In this document: positions 25,661 to 34,718 of the stretch, in pieces
How the letters are laid out: every line of letters begins with the position of its first letter
How positions within the stretch are numbered: the stretch's first letter is position 1
Source: an uncultured Treponema sp.
Lineage (GTDB): Bacteria > Spirochaetota > Spirochaetia > Treponematales > Treponemataceae
Direction of reading: 5' to 3'
Assembly: GCF_934725225.1 (NCBI RefSeq)
Contig: NZ_CAKVAM010000003.1
Coordinates: 248,001 to 312,000 of the forward strand
Length of the DNA stretch: 64,000 bases
The notes under the pieces: generated by a model
Database searches by the model: none
What the model was told of the DNA's origin: nothing
The model's input: the letters and a program-made list of their open reading frames with translations, nothing else
Translations under genes and position numbers: made by a program

Positions 25661-25825
25661 ATGCAGGCTGTAAACAATGCAACGCCAAATTCAGCACTTT
25701 CTCCCCGCATAAGGGAACTACAGAAAAAAATTCAGGATGAAAACTATATAAATTCAGCCGTAGACAGAATTGCGCTTATAATGAGCCGCCATATTGTAGA
25801 ATTTCATATAGAAAAAAAATTGTAA
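25661..25825 (+). CDS. Small hypothetical protein, 54 residues
   Basis: A short frame beginning MQAVNNATPNSALSPRIREL and ending FHIEKKL. A good ribosome site supports it (GGAG seven bases before the ATG), and it starts three bases after the yraN stop inside a tightly packed gene row. Predicted to be largely helical; no motif recognised. Could be a conserved spirochaete small protein; translation is inferred from spacing and SD only. Confidence 0.6.
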   Translation: MQAVNNATPNSALSPRIRELQKKIQDENYINSAVDRIALIMSRHIVEFHIEKKL

Positions 25826-25844
25826 TTGAACTATAATTCATTTC

Positions 25845-26336
25845 ATGCGAAGAGACAGACATTCAAGAAGACACAGCGGAAACTGGAAAAACAACAGCAA
25901 TAATAATAGAAGGGATTTTGAAGAGCGGAAAAATTTTCAGCCGCAAAAGCCAGTTTTTCGTCCTACAATAAAATCTGTGTCGCCAGAGCAAATTCAGCAT
26001 GATGAAGAAGCCATAAAAAAATTCAAGTCGGCAAACCAGCCTGTATGCACAGTCTGTGGGCAAATTATCCGGGACATTTCGACCGCAATAAACAAAAAAG
26101 GCGAAGACTCTTTAATTCACTTTGACTGCGCAATTGAGCTTATTTCAAAAAATGAAAAAATTGAAACAGGCGACAAGCTCACATACATCGGGCAAGGCAG
26201 ATTCGGAATTGTGCATTTTGCAAGTCCAAGCGACACAAAGCATTTTTCTATAAAAAAAATAATCGACTGGGAAGAAAAAGACAAGAAACCTGAATGGCGC
26301 AACGAAATGGCTGACCTTTACAGCAAAATCAAATAA
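25845..26336 (+). CDS. Hypothetical protein with zinc-finger-like Cys/His motif
   Basis: 163 residues. The first ~35 are basic and Asn/Arg-rich, likely disordered and nucleic-acid-binding. A central CTVCGQIIRD (CxxC) and IHFDCAIEL (HxxC) pair could bind one zinc ion. The end is IDWEEKDKKPEWRNEM. Not recognised further. It follows the 54-residue gene by 19 bp and precedes tRNA-Leu. Confidence 0.7.
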   Translation: MRRDRHSRRHSGNWKNNSNNNRRDFEERKNFQPQKPVFRPTIKSVSPEQIQHDEEAIKKFKSANQPVCTVCGQIIRDISTAINKKGEDSLIHFDCAIELISKNEKIETGDKLTYIGQGRFGIVHFASPSDTKHFSIKKIIDWEEKDKKPEWRNEMADLYSKIK

Positions 26337-26372
26337 TTTTTGAATATATTCAGCCGGAATCAGTTTTTGCAG

Positions 26373-26401
26373 TTGAAAGAACTTTTAGAATTCTATATAA
26401 T
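26373..26401 (+). promoter_or_regulatory. Promoter of tRNA-Leu
   Basis: TTGAAA (26373-26378), 17 bases, perfect TATAAT (26396-26401), ten bases before the mature tRNA 5' end. Confidence 0.75.
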
Positions 26402-26411
26402 ATTTTGCGTC

Positions 26412-26499
26412 GCCGGGATGGTGGAATAGGTAGACACAAGGGACTTAAAATCCCTCGGCAATTTAACCTGCCGTGCCAGTTCGATTCTGGTTCCCGGCA
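26412..26499 (+). tRNA. tRNA-Leu, anticodon UAA
   Basis: 88 bases. The acceptor arms GCCGGGA (26412-26418) and TCCCGGC (26492-26498) pair fully. The anticodon stem GGGA/TCCC holds loop CTTAAAA, giving anticodon TAA. The long variable arm expected for leucine (CTCGGCAATTTAACCTGCCG area) is present, and the T-loop reads TTCGATT. The 3' CCA is not encoded (CAA follows). Confidence 0.96.
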
Positions 26500-26507
26500 A
26501 ACAGCAG

Positions 26508-26539
26508 GCAGCTTGAAAAATTCAGGCTGCTTTTTTTTT
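26508..26539 (+). terminator. Terminator after tRNA-Leu
   Basis: GCAGCTTGAA (26508-26517), loop AAA, TTCAGGCTGC (26521-26530), then nine T. It lies only 12 bases before the tatD start, so tatD must rely on readthrough or a promoter hidden in this stretch. Confidence 0.88.
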
Positions 26540-26551
26540 CGAGGTTTTAAA

Positions 26552-27445
26552 ATGTTTTCAGACACGCATTTTCACTTTCATTATCTGGTTGAAAATAATT
26601 CACAAGAATTCGGAACTGAAATTCTTGAGCAGATGGCAAAAAACAGAATTTATTTCGGGCTTGATGTTGGCACAAAATGCTCGGACTTGACTGAGCGCGC
26701 GCAAATCCTTGAGGATTGCCTGGAAGAAATTCCGGATGTGAATCTGCAAAGCAAACTGAAAAAGTCGATTTTTTTCAGCGCAGGAATTTGGCCTGATCCG
26801 GATTCAATAAAAGAACGTGAAGCCTGCCTGGAAGAGCTTAGGGAAAGCATTGAAGAATTCAAGGAAAGTTCAAGTTGCTTTTCTTCACATCTTGCGGCGA
26901 TTGGCGAAGGCGGAATTGACCATCATTGGAATCCAAGCGGACCAGACGGACGCAACGAATCAGACTTTGACAAAGAAATGTTTTTTGGCGAAAAAGAGCT
27001 TTTTGAAATGCAGCTGGAACTTGCAAAGGAACTTGACCTTCCGTTTATTGTGCATTCGCGGGACGGATTTGAAGACACAGTCGATGTGCTCCGCGCGGCA
27101 AACTACAACAGGGGAATTATCCACTGCTTTTCTTACGGACTGAACGAAGCAAAAACATTTCTTGACTTGGGCTGGTATCTTGCATTTGGAGGCGCAACCA
27201 CATACACAAAAAAAGCAAAAATGGATGAGCTTATAGAACTTTTGCAGTACGTTCCCAAAGACAGAATTCTTCTTGAAACAGATTCTCCATATCTTGCGCC
27301 AGTTCCGATGCGCGGAAGCGAAAATAATCCGCTTTTAATAAAATACACTTACGAATTTATTTCTGAAAAAATCGGGCTTAGCGTGGACAAGCTGAATAAA
27401 ATCGTGGACGACAACTGCAGCGAGCTTTTCAGGCTGAAAAAATAA
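26552..27445 (+). CDS. TatD-family metal-dependent hydrolase
   Basis: 297 residues from ATG 26552 with GAGG upstream; the same frame runs back through the tRNA but cannot start there. Family motifs are MFSDTHFHFHYL (HxH metal ligands), AIGEGGIDHHW, FIVHSRDG, IIHCFSYG and ILLETDSPYLAP. TatD proteins are amidohydrolase-fold 3'-5' DNases acting in DNA repair or quality control. The IGE-G-ID segment is normal, while the first motif has an extra His (HFHFH). Confidence 0.88.
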   Translation: MFSDTHFHFHYLVENNSQEFGTEILEQMAKNRIYFGLDVGTKCSDLTERAQILEDCLEEIPDVNLQSKLKKSIFFSAGIWPDPDSIKEREACLEELRESIEEFKESSSCFSSHLAAIGEGGIDHHWNPSGPDGRNESDFDKEMFFGEKELFEMQLELAKELDLPFIVHSRDGFEDTVDVLRAANYNRGIIHCFSYGLNEAKTFLDLGWYLAFGGATTYTKKAKMDELIELLQYVPKDRILLETDSPYLAPVPMRGSENNPLLIKYTYEFISEKIGLSVDKLNKIVDDNCSELFRLKK

Positions 27446-27480
27446 AAAACGCCGGAAGAATCGCATTGAATTTTTCCGGC
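27443..27480 (-). terminator. Terminator of pgi
   Basis: GCCGGAA (27451-27457) pairs with TTCCGGC (27474-27480). On the minus strand the stem is followed by GTTTTTTATTTTTT. It also lies just after tatD on the plus strand. Confidence 0.8.
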
Positions 27481-27506
27481 ATTAAAAAAATTTTAAGCAG
27501 AACTTT

Positions 27507-29096
27507 TTACTTTATAAGAAGCTCAGCATAAGCTTTCAGCGCGCCTTCCATTTTTCCTGAAAGAACTGACTTTGCAAGAGTTTTTCCGAGCTGAACGCCT
27601 TCCTGATCAAAACTGTTTACATTCCAAAGAAATCCCTGGAACATAACTTTGTTTTCGTAATGAGCCAAAAGAGCGCCGATTGTTTTCGGGCTGACCTGCT
27701 TTCCGTAAATCAAGCTGGACGGACGTTCACCGGCAAAGAATTTATTTGGATTTTCGTCATTTTTTCCGCAGGCAAAGGCAACAATCTGAGCTACAACATT
27801 CGCGCAAAGTTTTGTCTGGCTTGTGGAATTCTGAATTACAACATCTTTTCCAGTCTGATTTTCTTTAAATGCAATAAACTGAAGCGGAATTATGCTTGTT
27901 CCCTGATGAAGCAGCTGGTAAAAAGAATGCTGTCCGTTTGTGCCAGGCTCTCCGAAAATTACAGGACCTGTTACATAATTTATTTTTTCGCCAAAACGGT
28001 TCACGCTTTTTCCGTTGGATTCCATATCAAGCTGCTGAAGATGAGCCGGGAATCTTGAAAGAGCCTGAGAATACGGAAGAACTGCTGTCGAAGGATATTC
28101 CTGAACATTGCGCTCATAAACTCCAATCAATGCGTCCATCAACGCGGCATTTTTTCTTACATCTTTTTCTGTTGCAAGTTTATCTTCTTCTGCCGCGCCT
28201 TTCAAGAAATCGTCAAAAACTTCAGGACCAAATGCAAGGCTCAAAATTGCTCCGCCAACTCCAGACGAAGAAGAATAGCGTCCGCCGATATAATCATCCA
28301 TAAAGAACGCTTCAAGATAATCCGGGCTTTTTGCAAGCGGAGAAGTTTCGCTTGTTACAGCAATCATGTGCTTGCTTGGATCGAGACCGGCATTTTTCAA
28401 GAAGTCTTTTACAAACGATTCATTTGTCAAAGTTTCAAGTGTTGTTCCGCTTTTTGAAACAAGAATAAAAATTGTCTTTGAAAGGTCGATAGACTGAAGA
28501 ACAGAAGCCGCGTCATCAGGATCAACATTTGAAATGAAGTGCGCGTCCATTTTGAAATTTCCAGTTTTCTTTGCCCAGTTTTCAAGAGCAAGGTAAATTG
28601 CGCGAGGTCCCAAGTCTGAACCGCCAATACCAATCTGGCAAACGGAAGTAAATTTTTCGCCCTTCTCGTTTACGATTTTTCCAGAATGAACTTTTTCAGC
28701 AAAGTCAGCAATTTTTTTCTGTTCATTTATATAAAAATCACGCTTGTTAACACCGTCGGCAACAACATCGTTTCCGAGCTGTCCGCGAAGAAGCTGATGA
28801 AGAACCATTCGTTTTTCTCCAGTATTGATTACGTCTCCGTTGTACAACGCTTCGAATTTTTCCAAAAGCTGGCTTTCTTTTACAAGCTCTTCAAAAATCG
28901 AAATTATTTTTGAGTTGACTTGCTTTGCCGCATAATTGTAAACAAGTCCGTCTGCCATCTGAATTGAATATTCAGCGACACGCTTTGCAGCATCTGCCCC
29001 TGAAAGCTCTTTTGCAACTGAAACACAGCCTTTTAAAGCTTGAAGTTTTTTAAAACTTTCCAATGTGTCTAAGTTATTCCATGCGATATTTGACAT
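27507..29096 (-). CDS. pgi: Glucose-6-phosphate isomerase
   Basis: 529 residues. The family signatures are visible: IGIGGSDLGPRA, the phosphate-binding VSKSGTTLETL, GGRYSSSSGVGG, the catalytic Glu/His region GTNGQHSFYQLLHQG, and the late NSFDQEGVQLGK. It interconverts glucose-6-phosphate and fructose-6-phosphate in glycolysis. Single-gene unit with a terminator. Confidence 0.96.
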   Translation of the reverse strand: MSNIAWNNLDTLESFKKLQALKGCVSVAKELSGADAAKRVAEYSIQMADGLVYNYAAKQVNSKIISIFEELVKESQLLEKFEALYNGDVINTGEKRMVLHQLLRGQLGNDVVADGVNKRDFYINEQKKIADFAEKVHSGKIVNEKGEKFTSVCQIGIGGSDLGPRAIYLALENWAKKTGNFKMDAHFISNVDPDDAASVLQSIDLSKTIFILVSKSGTTLETLTNESFVKDFLKNAGLDPSKHMIAVTSETSPLAKSPDYLEAFFMDDYIGGRYSSSSGVGGAILSLAFGPEVFDDFLKGAAEEDKLATEKDVRKNAALMDALIGVYERNVQEYPSTAVLPYSQALSRFPAHLQQLDMESNGKSVNRFGEKINYVTGPVIFGEPGTNGQHSFYQLLHQGTSIIPLQFIAFKENQTGKDVVIQNSTSQTKLCANVVAQIVAFACGKNDENPNKFFAGERPSSLIYGKQVSPKTIGALLAHYENKVMFQGFLWNVNSFDQEGVQLGKTLAKSVLSGKMEGALKAYAELLIK

Positions 29097-29217
29097 GATG
29101 ATAGCCTCTTAAAAAAATGGTTTGAATCCAAGTATACCAAAAAAAAAAATTATATGCTAGAATGGCAAAATCTTAATTCACAACAAACAATTGTCGATTC
29201 TGGAGAATTAGTTAAAA

Positions 29218-31611
29218 ATGAATTTCTTCAATATAAAAAAAGTATTTTTTATCACGTCGATTTTTTTAGTTTCAGCTTTAAAAATAAATTCGCAAGATGC
29301 AAGCGGATTTCTTCCTGATGAAATTTTTTTTAGAACAATGACGCAGTCTTACTGCAAGTATTTTGATTTTGCAATTGTAGACGGAAGAATTTACGCAAAG
29401 AAACCAAGCGAAAAAAAATGGAAGCTTTTTCTAAAAACCGGACTGCCCTATTCAAAAATGGAAACAACCGGGCTTGACGAATTTCCGATTCCAGAGCGAG
29501 TTACAGAAATTTCCGCAGACGGAGACAGTCTTTATGTTTTTGACAATAACGGAATTCTTTACACAACTTTCCTTGACAGAAGCGCGCCGGAATCTCCTTT
29601 TATATGGAAAAGAGCGTTTGGATTTCCAAAAGGAGAAAACGGATTTTTAAAGCAAGATGAATTCACAAAAAACAAAAGAGCCTGGTCAATGGGCTGCCGC
29701 AGAAAAGATGTTTTGTACCACACGGACATTTATGGAAACGAACATCACTACGGAACAATGGGACTTGAAACAATTTATTTTTTAACAGAAGACGGACTGC
29801 ACATAAGATTTACAGACAGCGGTCTTCCTGCTGATTTTAGCCGCCAGCTTCAAGTTCCGCAAAATGGAAGATTTATTTCAGAAAGCTTAAGCGCTTCCGC
29901 AGATACAATTTTTTTAATCGGCGCAAAAGGAACAATGTACACAAGGCTTGTAGACTTTGACACAATGGGCTGCGATCCAATGTGGTTTCAATACACTTAT
30001 GACAAACTTGAGCAAAAGAAAAAAGGCAAAAATTATTTTTCAAATTATTCGCCCTGGGCATTGCCGGCAGAAGACTGGCTTGAGCAGCCCAAAATTCAAA
30101 TTGAAGGAAAAGGCAGACTTTCAAAAATAATAAGCATTGCGCAAAACGGTCAAGGAAACGGAGCTAGAATTTTAAGAGTTGCGGGAACAGATAAAAACGG
30201 CAGCACAGGTTTTTATGAAAAAAGCATTTTCGATTCTGAATGGAAATTTGTTGAAAAAGAAATTTTTTTAGAAGAAAGTGATTTTCTTGATTTAACAAAA
30301 AGCGAGCTTGGAGAAGAGGCTGAATTTTCATACGCAGGAAATCTCGTAATAAGCGATTCAACAAAAGAAAATTTCAAATGCACTTTAAAAGGCGTTTCAT
30401 TGATGAGCGAAGACAAATGCCTTTTTGAAATCACTGATGGAGAGCAAATATTTTCGTGCACACTTTTTCCTTTAGAAAAATGGACTTATCCAAAAAGGAA
30501 AAATCCGGGATTCGATGGAACTCCAAGGAACTATTTTATAACCGCAGAATTTGATGAATCTAAACTTGAAAATTATTCCGGGGAATTCAAAAAAATAATA
30601 GATGAAATTTTTAAAAATAAAAATCACAATCTCTTCGCATTTACTGGAGAAGGCACAAAAGAATATTTTGAAATCGGCATAAACACAAAAAGACCTAAGC
30701 TGCTCAAAAAGCCATTTTCATCAAAATCTGCAAAATATATTTTTATGATGACTCGGGAAGGAATTGAAGAAATTCCAAAAATTTCAGAATTCGCATTGCC
30801 GCTTTTAAAAGATTTCAAAAATGAAAACTTGCTGCTTGAACAAGGACGAACTTATTCAATAAAGGAAAGAAGTTTTGTTCAAAGCAAAATAGATGAAAAC
30901 AAAAAATACAGAGAGCTTTTAAACTCAGACTTAGAGCAATTTGAAGAACTGAAAAAAACTGCGCGGCATGCTAGATGGGGATATTCTGGGCTGGATTTTA
31001 TAACAACAATAACTTTTTTGAATAAAATAAATTTTCCAAAAATAAAGCAACTTTCAACTTACGGAGCAGATTTGCTTGCGACAAATTTTTCTTCGTTTGA
31101 AGAACTTGTTCAATATAGAAATTTTGTTTATAGAAAAGTCATAGAGCTGATTGATCTTAGAATTGAAAACTATGAAAAAATAATTCAAGATTTTGACAAC
31201 AATGAAATTTTCAGCACATTAAATCCGAATTTAAAAAATTCTTTTTCAGAATATTTTGACGAAGTTTCGCTTCCTAAAAAAATGAAGATGGAACATATTG
31301 CAATTGAGCAATTCAACGACGTTTCGTATTTGCCGGCATATTATTTAAAAACAAAAAACGGAACAGTTGTAACTATAGTTTTAAAAAACAGCGCAAAAAA
31401 AATTTTAGAATTCTTAGATGACAAGAAAAATTTTTCAACATCACCGTTAGTGCTTAATGTTGAATTTATTTCCGAAGAAATTTCAGAAATCGATTTAAAA
31501 GAAAACAAGGCATTCAAAAGGATTTCCAATAAAAAAGGAACAATTGAATGGAATGGCAAAACGCTCAAAATTCTATCAGGAAAAAAAATTTTATTTGAAG
31601 GAACATTGTAA
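29218..31611 (+). CDS. Large exported hypothetical protein
   Basis: 797 residues with a probable signal peptide (NIKKVFFITSIFLVSALKINSQ). Not recognised. The N-terminal ~260 residues are rich in short repeats of the type GRIYAKK, SLYVFDNNGILYT, HIRFTDSGLP and TIFLIGAKGTMYTRL, each about 40-70 apart, which suggests a beta-propeller-like region. The C-terminal part (~500-700) is charged and helical. It stands alone between pgi and argR. It may be a periplasmic or outer-surface protein of spirochaetes; no function can be assigned. Confidence 0.65.
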   Translation: MNFFNIKKVFFITSIFLVSALKINSQDASGFLPDEIFFRTMTQSYCKYFDFAIVDGRIYAKKPSEKKWKLFLKTGLPYSKMETTGLDEFPIPERVTEISADGDSLYVFDNNGILYTTFLDRSAPESPFIWKRAFGFPKGENGFLKQDEFTKNKRAWSMGCRRKDVLYHTDIYGNEHHYGTMGLETIYFLTEDGLHIRFTDSGLPADFSRQLQVPQNGRFISESLSASADTIFLIGAKGTMYTRLVDFDTMGCDPMWFQYTYDKLEQKKKGKNYFSNYSPWALPAEDWLEQPKIQIEGKGRLSKIISIAQNGQGNGARILRVAGTDKNGSTGFYEKSIFDSEWKFVEKEIFLEESDFLDLTKSELGEEAEFSYAGNLVISDSTKENFKCTLKGVSLMSEDKCLFEITDGEQIFSCTLFPLEKWTYPKRKNPGFDGTPRNYFITAEFDESKLENYSGEFKKIIDEIFKNKNHNLFAFTGEGTKEYFEIGINTKRPKLLKKPFSSKSAKYIFMMTREGIEEIPKISEFALPLLKDFKNENLLLEQGRTYSIKERSFVQSKIDENKKYRELLNSDLEQFEELKKTARHARWGYSGLDFITTITFLNKINFPKIKQLSTYGADLLATNFSSFEELVQYRNFVYRKVIELIDLRIENYEKIIQDFDNNEIFSTLNPNLKNSFSEYFDEVSLPKKMKMEHIAIEQFNDVSYLPAYYLKTKNGTVVTIVLKNSAKKILEFLDDKKNFSTSPLVLNVEFISEEISEIDLKENKAFKRISNKKGTIEWNGKTLKILSGKKILFEGTL

Positions 31612-31620
31612 AAAAACGCC

Positions 31621-31649
31621 TTGACATAAAATGTATATTTATTCATACT
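31621..31649 (+). promoter_or_regulatory. argR promoter with ARG box in the spacer
   Basis: TTGACA (31621-31626), 17 bases, CATACT (31644-31649). Inside the spacer, 31632-31645 reads TGTATATTTATTCA, an ArgR-type operator. The same 14-mer with one change stands upstream of argG. ArgR bound here would cover the promoter, giving autorepression. Confidence 0.7.
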
Positions 31650-31671
31650 TATGCATATTCTGAGGTATATT

Positions 31672-32142
31672 TTGAAAGACAGACTTTTGAGACTAAAAAC
31701 AATCCGAAAATTAATAAAGAACAACAGAATAGAAAGTCAAGATGAGCTTTTAAATCATTTACAGAATGAAGGCTTTGAAGTTACGCAGGCAACACTTTCC
31801 AGAGATTTAAAGCTTATGAAAGTTGGAAAAATAAGCGACGGACACAATGGATATGTCTATACAATCCCGGAAGATGAAATTGAAAAAGAAAGTGAGCAAA
31901 TTTACATCCGGGATTTTTTACGCGGATATGTAAGCATCGAAGCTAGCGGAAATATAATTGTAATAAAAACTTTTGGCGGACACGGAGACAGTGTTGCAAA
32001 CGCGCTTGACGCAATGAACCTCAATGAAATAATCGGAACTATAGCAGGAGAAAACTGTATTTTTGCTTGCCTTAGGGAAGGCATACAGGCAAAAAATTTC
32101 CTTGAAAAACTAAAAGAAAAAATTCCAGAACTTGAAGTTTAA
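31672..32142 (+). CDS. argR: Arginine repressor ArgR
   Basis: 156 residues from TTG 31672, chosen because GAGG lies six bases upstream; the ATG at 31651 has no ribosome site. The N-terminal winged helix includes VTQATLSRDLKLMKVGK, the ArgR signature for DNA contact. The C-terminal domain carries GGHGDSVANALD and IIGTIAGENCIF, where the GDSVANALD and GTIAGxxxIF segments bind arginine and form the hexamer. It should repress arginine synthesis genes found at 54-63 kb. Its 3' end overlaps mutS2 tail to tail by 4 bp. Confidence 0.94.
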   Translation: MKDRLLRLKTIRKLIKNNRIESQDELLNHLQNEGFEVTQATLSRDLKLMKVGKISDGHNGYVYTIPEDEIEKESEQIYIRDFLRGYVSIEASGNIIVIKTFGGHGDSVANALDAMNLNEIIGTIAGENCIFACLREGIQAKNFLEKLKEKIPELEV

Positions 32143-34718
32143 AAAAGCTCGACATAAGTTTTTCCAGTGCCTCCCTCTTCCGGTCTTGCAAAATAAAATT
32201 CTTTTACAGAAGGACAATGGTTTAAACAGTCAGCTACAGCCTGCTGCAATATTCCATTTCCCTTTCCATGTATAACTGAGAATTTTTTAAAGCTGCTAAT
32301 CATGCATAAATCAAGTTGATGTTCAAGAGCCTTTATAGCTTCTTCCGCTCTCATTCCTAAAAGCCTAAGTTCAAACTTTGGAACCTCATTGTTTTCTTCA
32401 GTTTTAGAATCACGCTCAATCACAACGGAAACACTTCTATCAACAATTTTGTTTTCCAAAGGAACAATTTGGCTCTGCGGAAAATTCATTTTCATAGAGC
32501 CAAACTGAACTTGCCAAATTTCATTTTTAACTTTTCTAACAAGAATGCCTTTGCGTTTTTCATTTCCTGCAAGAACTTCTGCGCCCTCTTTTAACAGTTG
32601 TTCCTTTTCGAACTTTTTTTCATTTGAATTTTCAATTTTTAAAACAGAGGCATTTTTTAGTGCTTCAGAATTTGAAAGCCTGTTTTTTGCTTTTTTGTTT
32701 TTGGAAGAAAGTGATTTTTTTTCTTTTAAAGATGAAAGCCGCATTCCGTTTTGGAGAATTTTATTTTCTTCATTTTGAAGATCAGAATTTTCTTTTTCCA
32801 AAAGAAGTTTTTTCTCTTCTATATTTTTTTCCTGCTCATCAATTTCTTTTGTTGTATCAGAAATAAATTTTCTAACACTCAAAGTTTTTTCACGGGTAAT
32901 TTCACCTTCCCTTAAAACACGAACTAGATTTTCAAGTTTGCTTCTCATTTCCTGCAAAAACGCAGTGCTTTGTGAATGTTCAAGCTGATTAAGCTCAATT
33001 TCTTTTTGAAGCATTTTTATTTCACGTGAATGGATTTTTGCTTCCTTTATAGAAAGTTCATCCTGTTTTTCATTTTGCTTTTTTATAAGCTCTTCAAGTT
33101 CAAGATGTTTTTCCGTCAAACCTTTTATCAAAGAGCTTACATCTGCCTGCTGATTTGAAATATAGCTTTTTGCCTGTTCAACAACTTTTTGCGGCAAACC
33201 GGAATTTAAAGCTATATCAATTGCGTGGCTTTCTCCCGACATTCCAACAAGAAGCTTATAAGTCGGACGCAAAGATTCAGGATTGAATTCAACAGAAGCA
33301 TTAACACATTTTGAATTCGTGTATCCGTAATTTTTTAAAACTCCATGATGAGTTGTAACGAGAACAAAAGAATTTTTTTCAAGCAAAGAATCAAGAACCG
33401 CCATCGCAATCGCTCCTCCTTCAAGAGGGTCAGTTCCTGTTCCAAGCTCGTCCAGCAGCACAAGACTTTTTTCGTCAGCATTTTCCAAGGCAAGCGCAAT
33501 ATTTTTCATGCGGCTAGAAAAAGTGCTCAACGATTCATCAATTGATTGCTCATCTCCAATGTCGGCAAAAATCGAATTGAAAAAAGGAAGTCTTGTGCCT
33601 TCATCAGCAGGAATAGGAAAACCAGCCTGATTCATCAATGAAAAAAGCGCGACAGTTTTTAAAGTTACAGTTTTTCCGCCTGTGTTCGGTCCTGTAATAA
33701 TCATAATTTTTTTTCCAAACATAAAATTAATTGTTACAGGAACAGCTTTTTCTGCCAGAAGTGGATGTCGAGCATTTAAAATCAACGGCGGCTCTTTTTC
33801 AGTATCACAATTTTCAGCAAAAACTCCATGTATTTCAGATTGATATTTTGCGGCGGCACAAGTTGAATCGAGCAGCAACATTGAATCATGGCACAAAATA
33901 AAATCAGAACAATATTCCCTTAAACTGTCAGAAAGTTCCTTAAAAATTTTATTAAGTTCAGATTGCAAATTAAATTCTTCTTGAACAAGCTGATTGTTCG
34001 CACGCACAATTTCTTCAGGCTCAATATAAAGAGTTTGCCCGGAAGCACTCACTTCATGCACAATTCCCTTTATGGAATTTCTGTGATCCGAGCGGACTGC
34101 AAGAAGCTCACGGTCAGCTTTTAACGCCGGAACATTATTTTGCAATGCGGAATTCAAAGTTGAATCAGAAGTATATTTTTTTAATGCAGATTCAATTTCT
34201 TTATGAAGCGAGGCAATTTTTTTTCTGATTTCCTTGATGGAAGGCAAATCTTTTACTTCGCCAGTTGAAATATCTATAACAGAAAAAATTTTATTTCTAG
34301 CATTTTCCAAGGAAGGCATTGACTGCGCAATTTTTAAAAGCTCAGGAATTTCAAGTTCAAGAGAAGCAGATTTTATGCAGCTGCAAGTTTCATCAGTGTA
34401 AGTGCAAAAAAGTCCAAGTGCAAAAATTTGCTCATGCAAAAGAGACGCGCCTTCAACTTTTAGTATTGAAAAAATTTCTTTTACAGGCGGCCAAGATTTC
34501 AATGCAGAAGGAAATCGTGAATTTAAATATTTATTCCATTCACGTCCTAATGATTTCAGTTTTGAAACTTCATTAACATCAAAAGAACTTTCCCTTGAAA
34601 GCAAAAAAAGTTTGCCTTCTTCACTTGCCGCAAGAGAAGCAACTTTTTCTCTTATTCTATAAAAATCAAAATCGCGGGCAACCTGCCCTTTCAAAAAAAT
34701 ATCTTTTTCGCCGCTCAT
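32139..34718 (-). CDS. mutS2: MutS2 / RqcU-type ATPase with Smr domain
   Basis: 859 residues. It has an N-terminal core and clamp, then the ABC-type ATPase with MIITGPNTGGKTVTLKT (Walker A) and SLVLLDELGTGTDPLEGG (Walker B). A long coiled coil spans ~residues 510-650, and the C-terminal Smr domain carries VIHGKGNGIL. The usual LDLRG motif of Smr is altered to LRLLGM. MutS2 proteins suppress recombination and also split collided ribosomes. Its start overlaps the gph-like stop by 4 bp. Confidence 0.94.
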   Translation of the reverse strand: MSGEKDIFLKGQVARDFDFYRIREKVASLAASEEGKLFLLSRESSFDVNEVSKLKSLGREWNKYLNSRFPSALKSWPPVKEIFSILKVEGASLLHEQIFALGLFCTYTDETCSCIKSASLELEIPELLKIAQSMPSLENARNKIFSVIDISTGEVKDLPSIKEIRKKIASLHKEIESALKKYTSDSTLNSALQNNVPALKADRELLAVRSDHRNSIKGIVHEVSASGQTLYIEPEEIVRANNQLVQEEFNLQSELNKIFKELSDSLREYCSDFILCHDSMLLLDSTCAAAKYQSEIHGVFAENCDTEKEPPLILNARHPLLAEKAVPVTINFMFGKKIMIITGPNTGGKTVTLKTVALFSLMNQAGFPIPADEGTRLPFFNSIFADIGDEQSIDESLSTFSSRMKNIALALENADEKSLVLLDELGTGTDPLEGGAIAMAVLDSLLEKNSFVLVTTHHGVLKNYGYTNSKCVNASVEFNPESLRPTYKLLVGMSGESHAIDIALNSGLPQKVVEQAKSYISNQQADVSSLIKGLTEKHLELEELIKKQNEKQDELSIKEAKIHSREIKMLQKEIELNQLEHSQSTAFLQEMRSKLENLVRVLREGEITREKTLSVRKFISDTTKEIDEQEKNIEEKKLLLEKENSDLQNEENKILQNGMRLSSLKEKKSLSSKNKKAKNRLSNSEALKNASVLKIENSNEKKFEKEQLLKEGAEVLAGNEKRKGILVRKVKNEIWQVQFGSMKMNFPQSQIVPLENKIVDRSVSVVIERDSKTEENNEVPKFELRLLGMRAEEAIKALEHQLDLCMISSFKKFSVIHGKGNGILQQAVADCLNHCPSVKEFYFARPEEGGTGKTYVELF

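Noticed and set aside
26405..26551. Extension of the TatD frame upstream through tRNA-Leu
   Set aside because: The tRNA and its terminator occupy this stretch; the ATG at 26552 has a good ribosome site and starts the conserved HxH motif.
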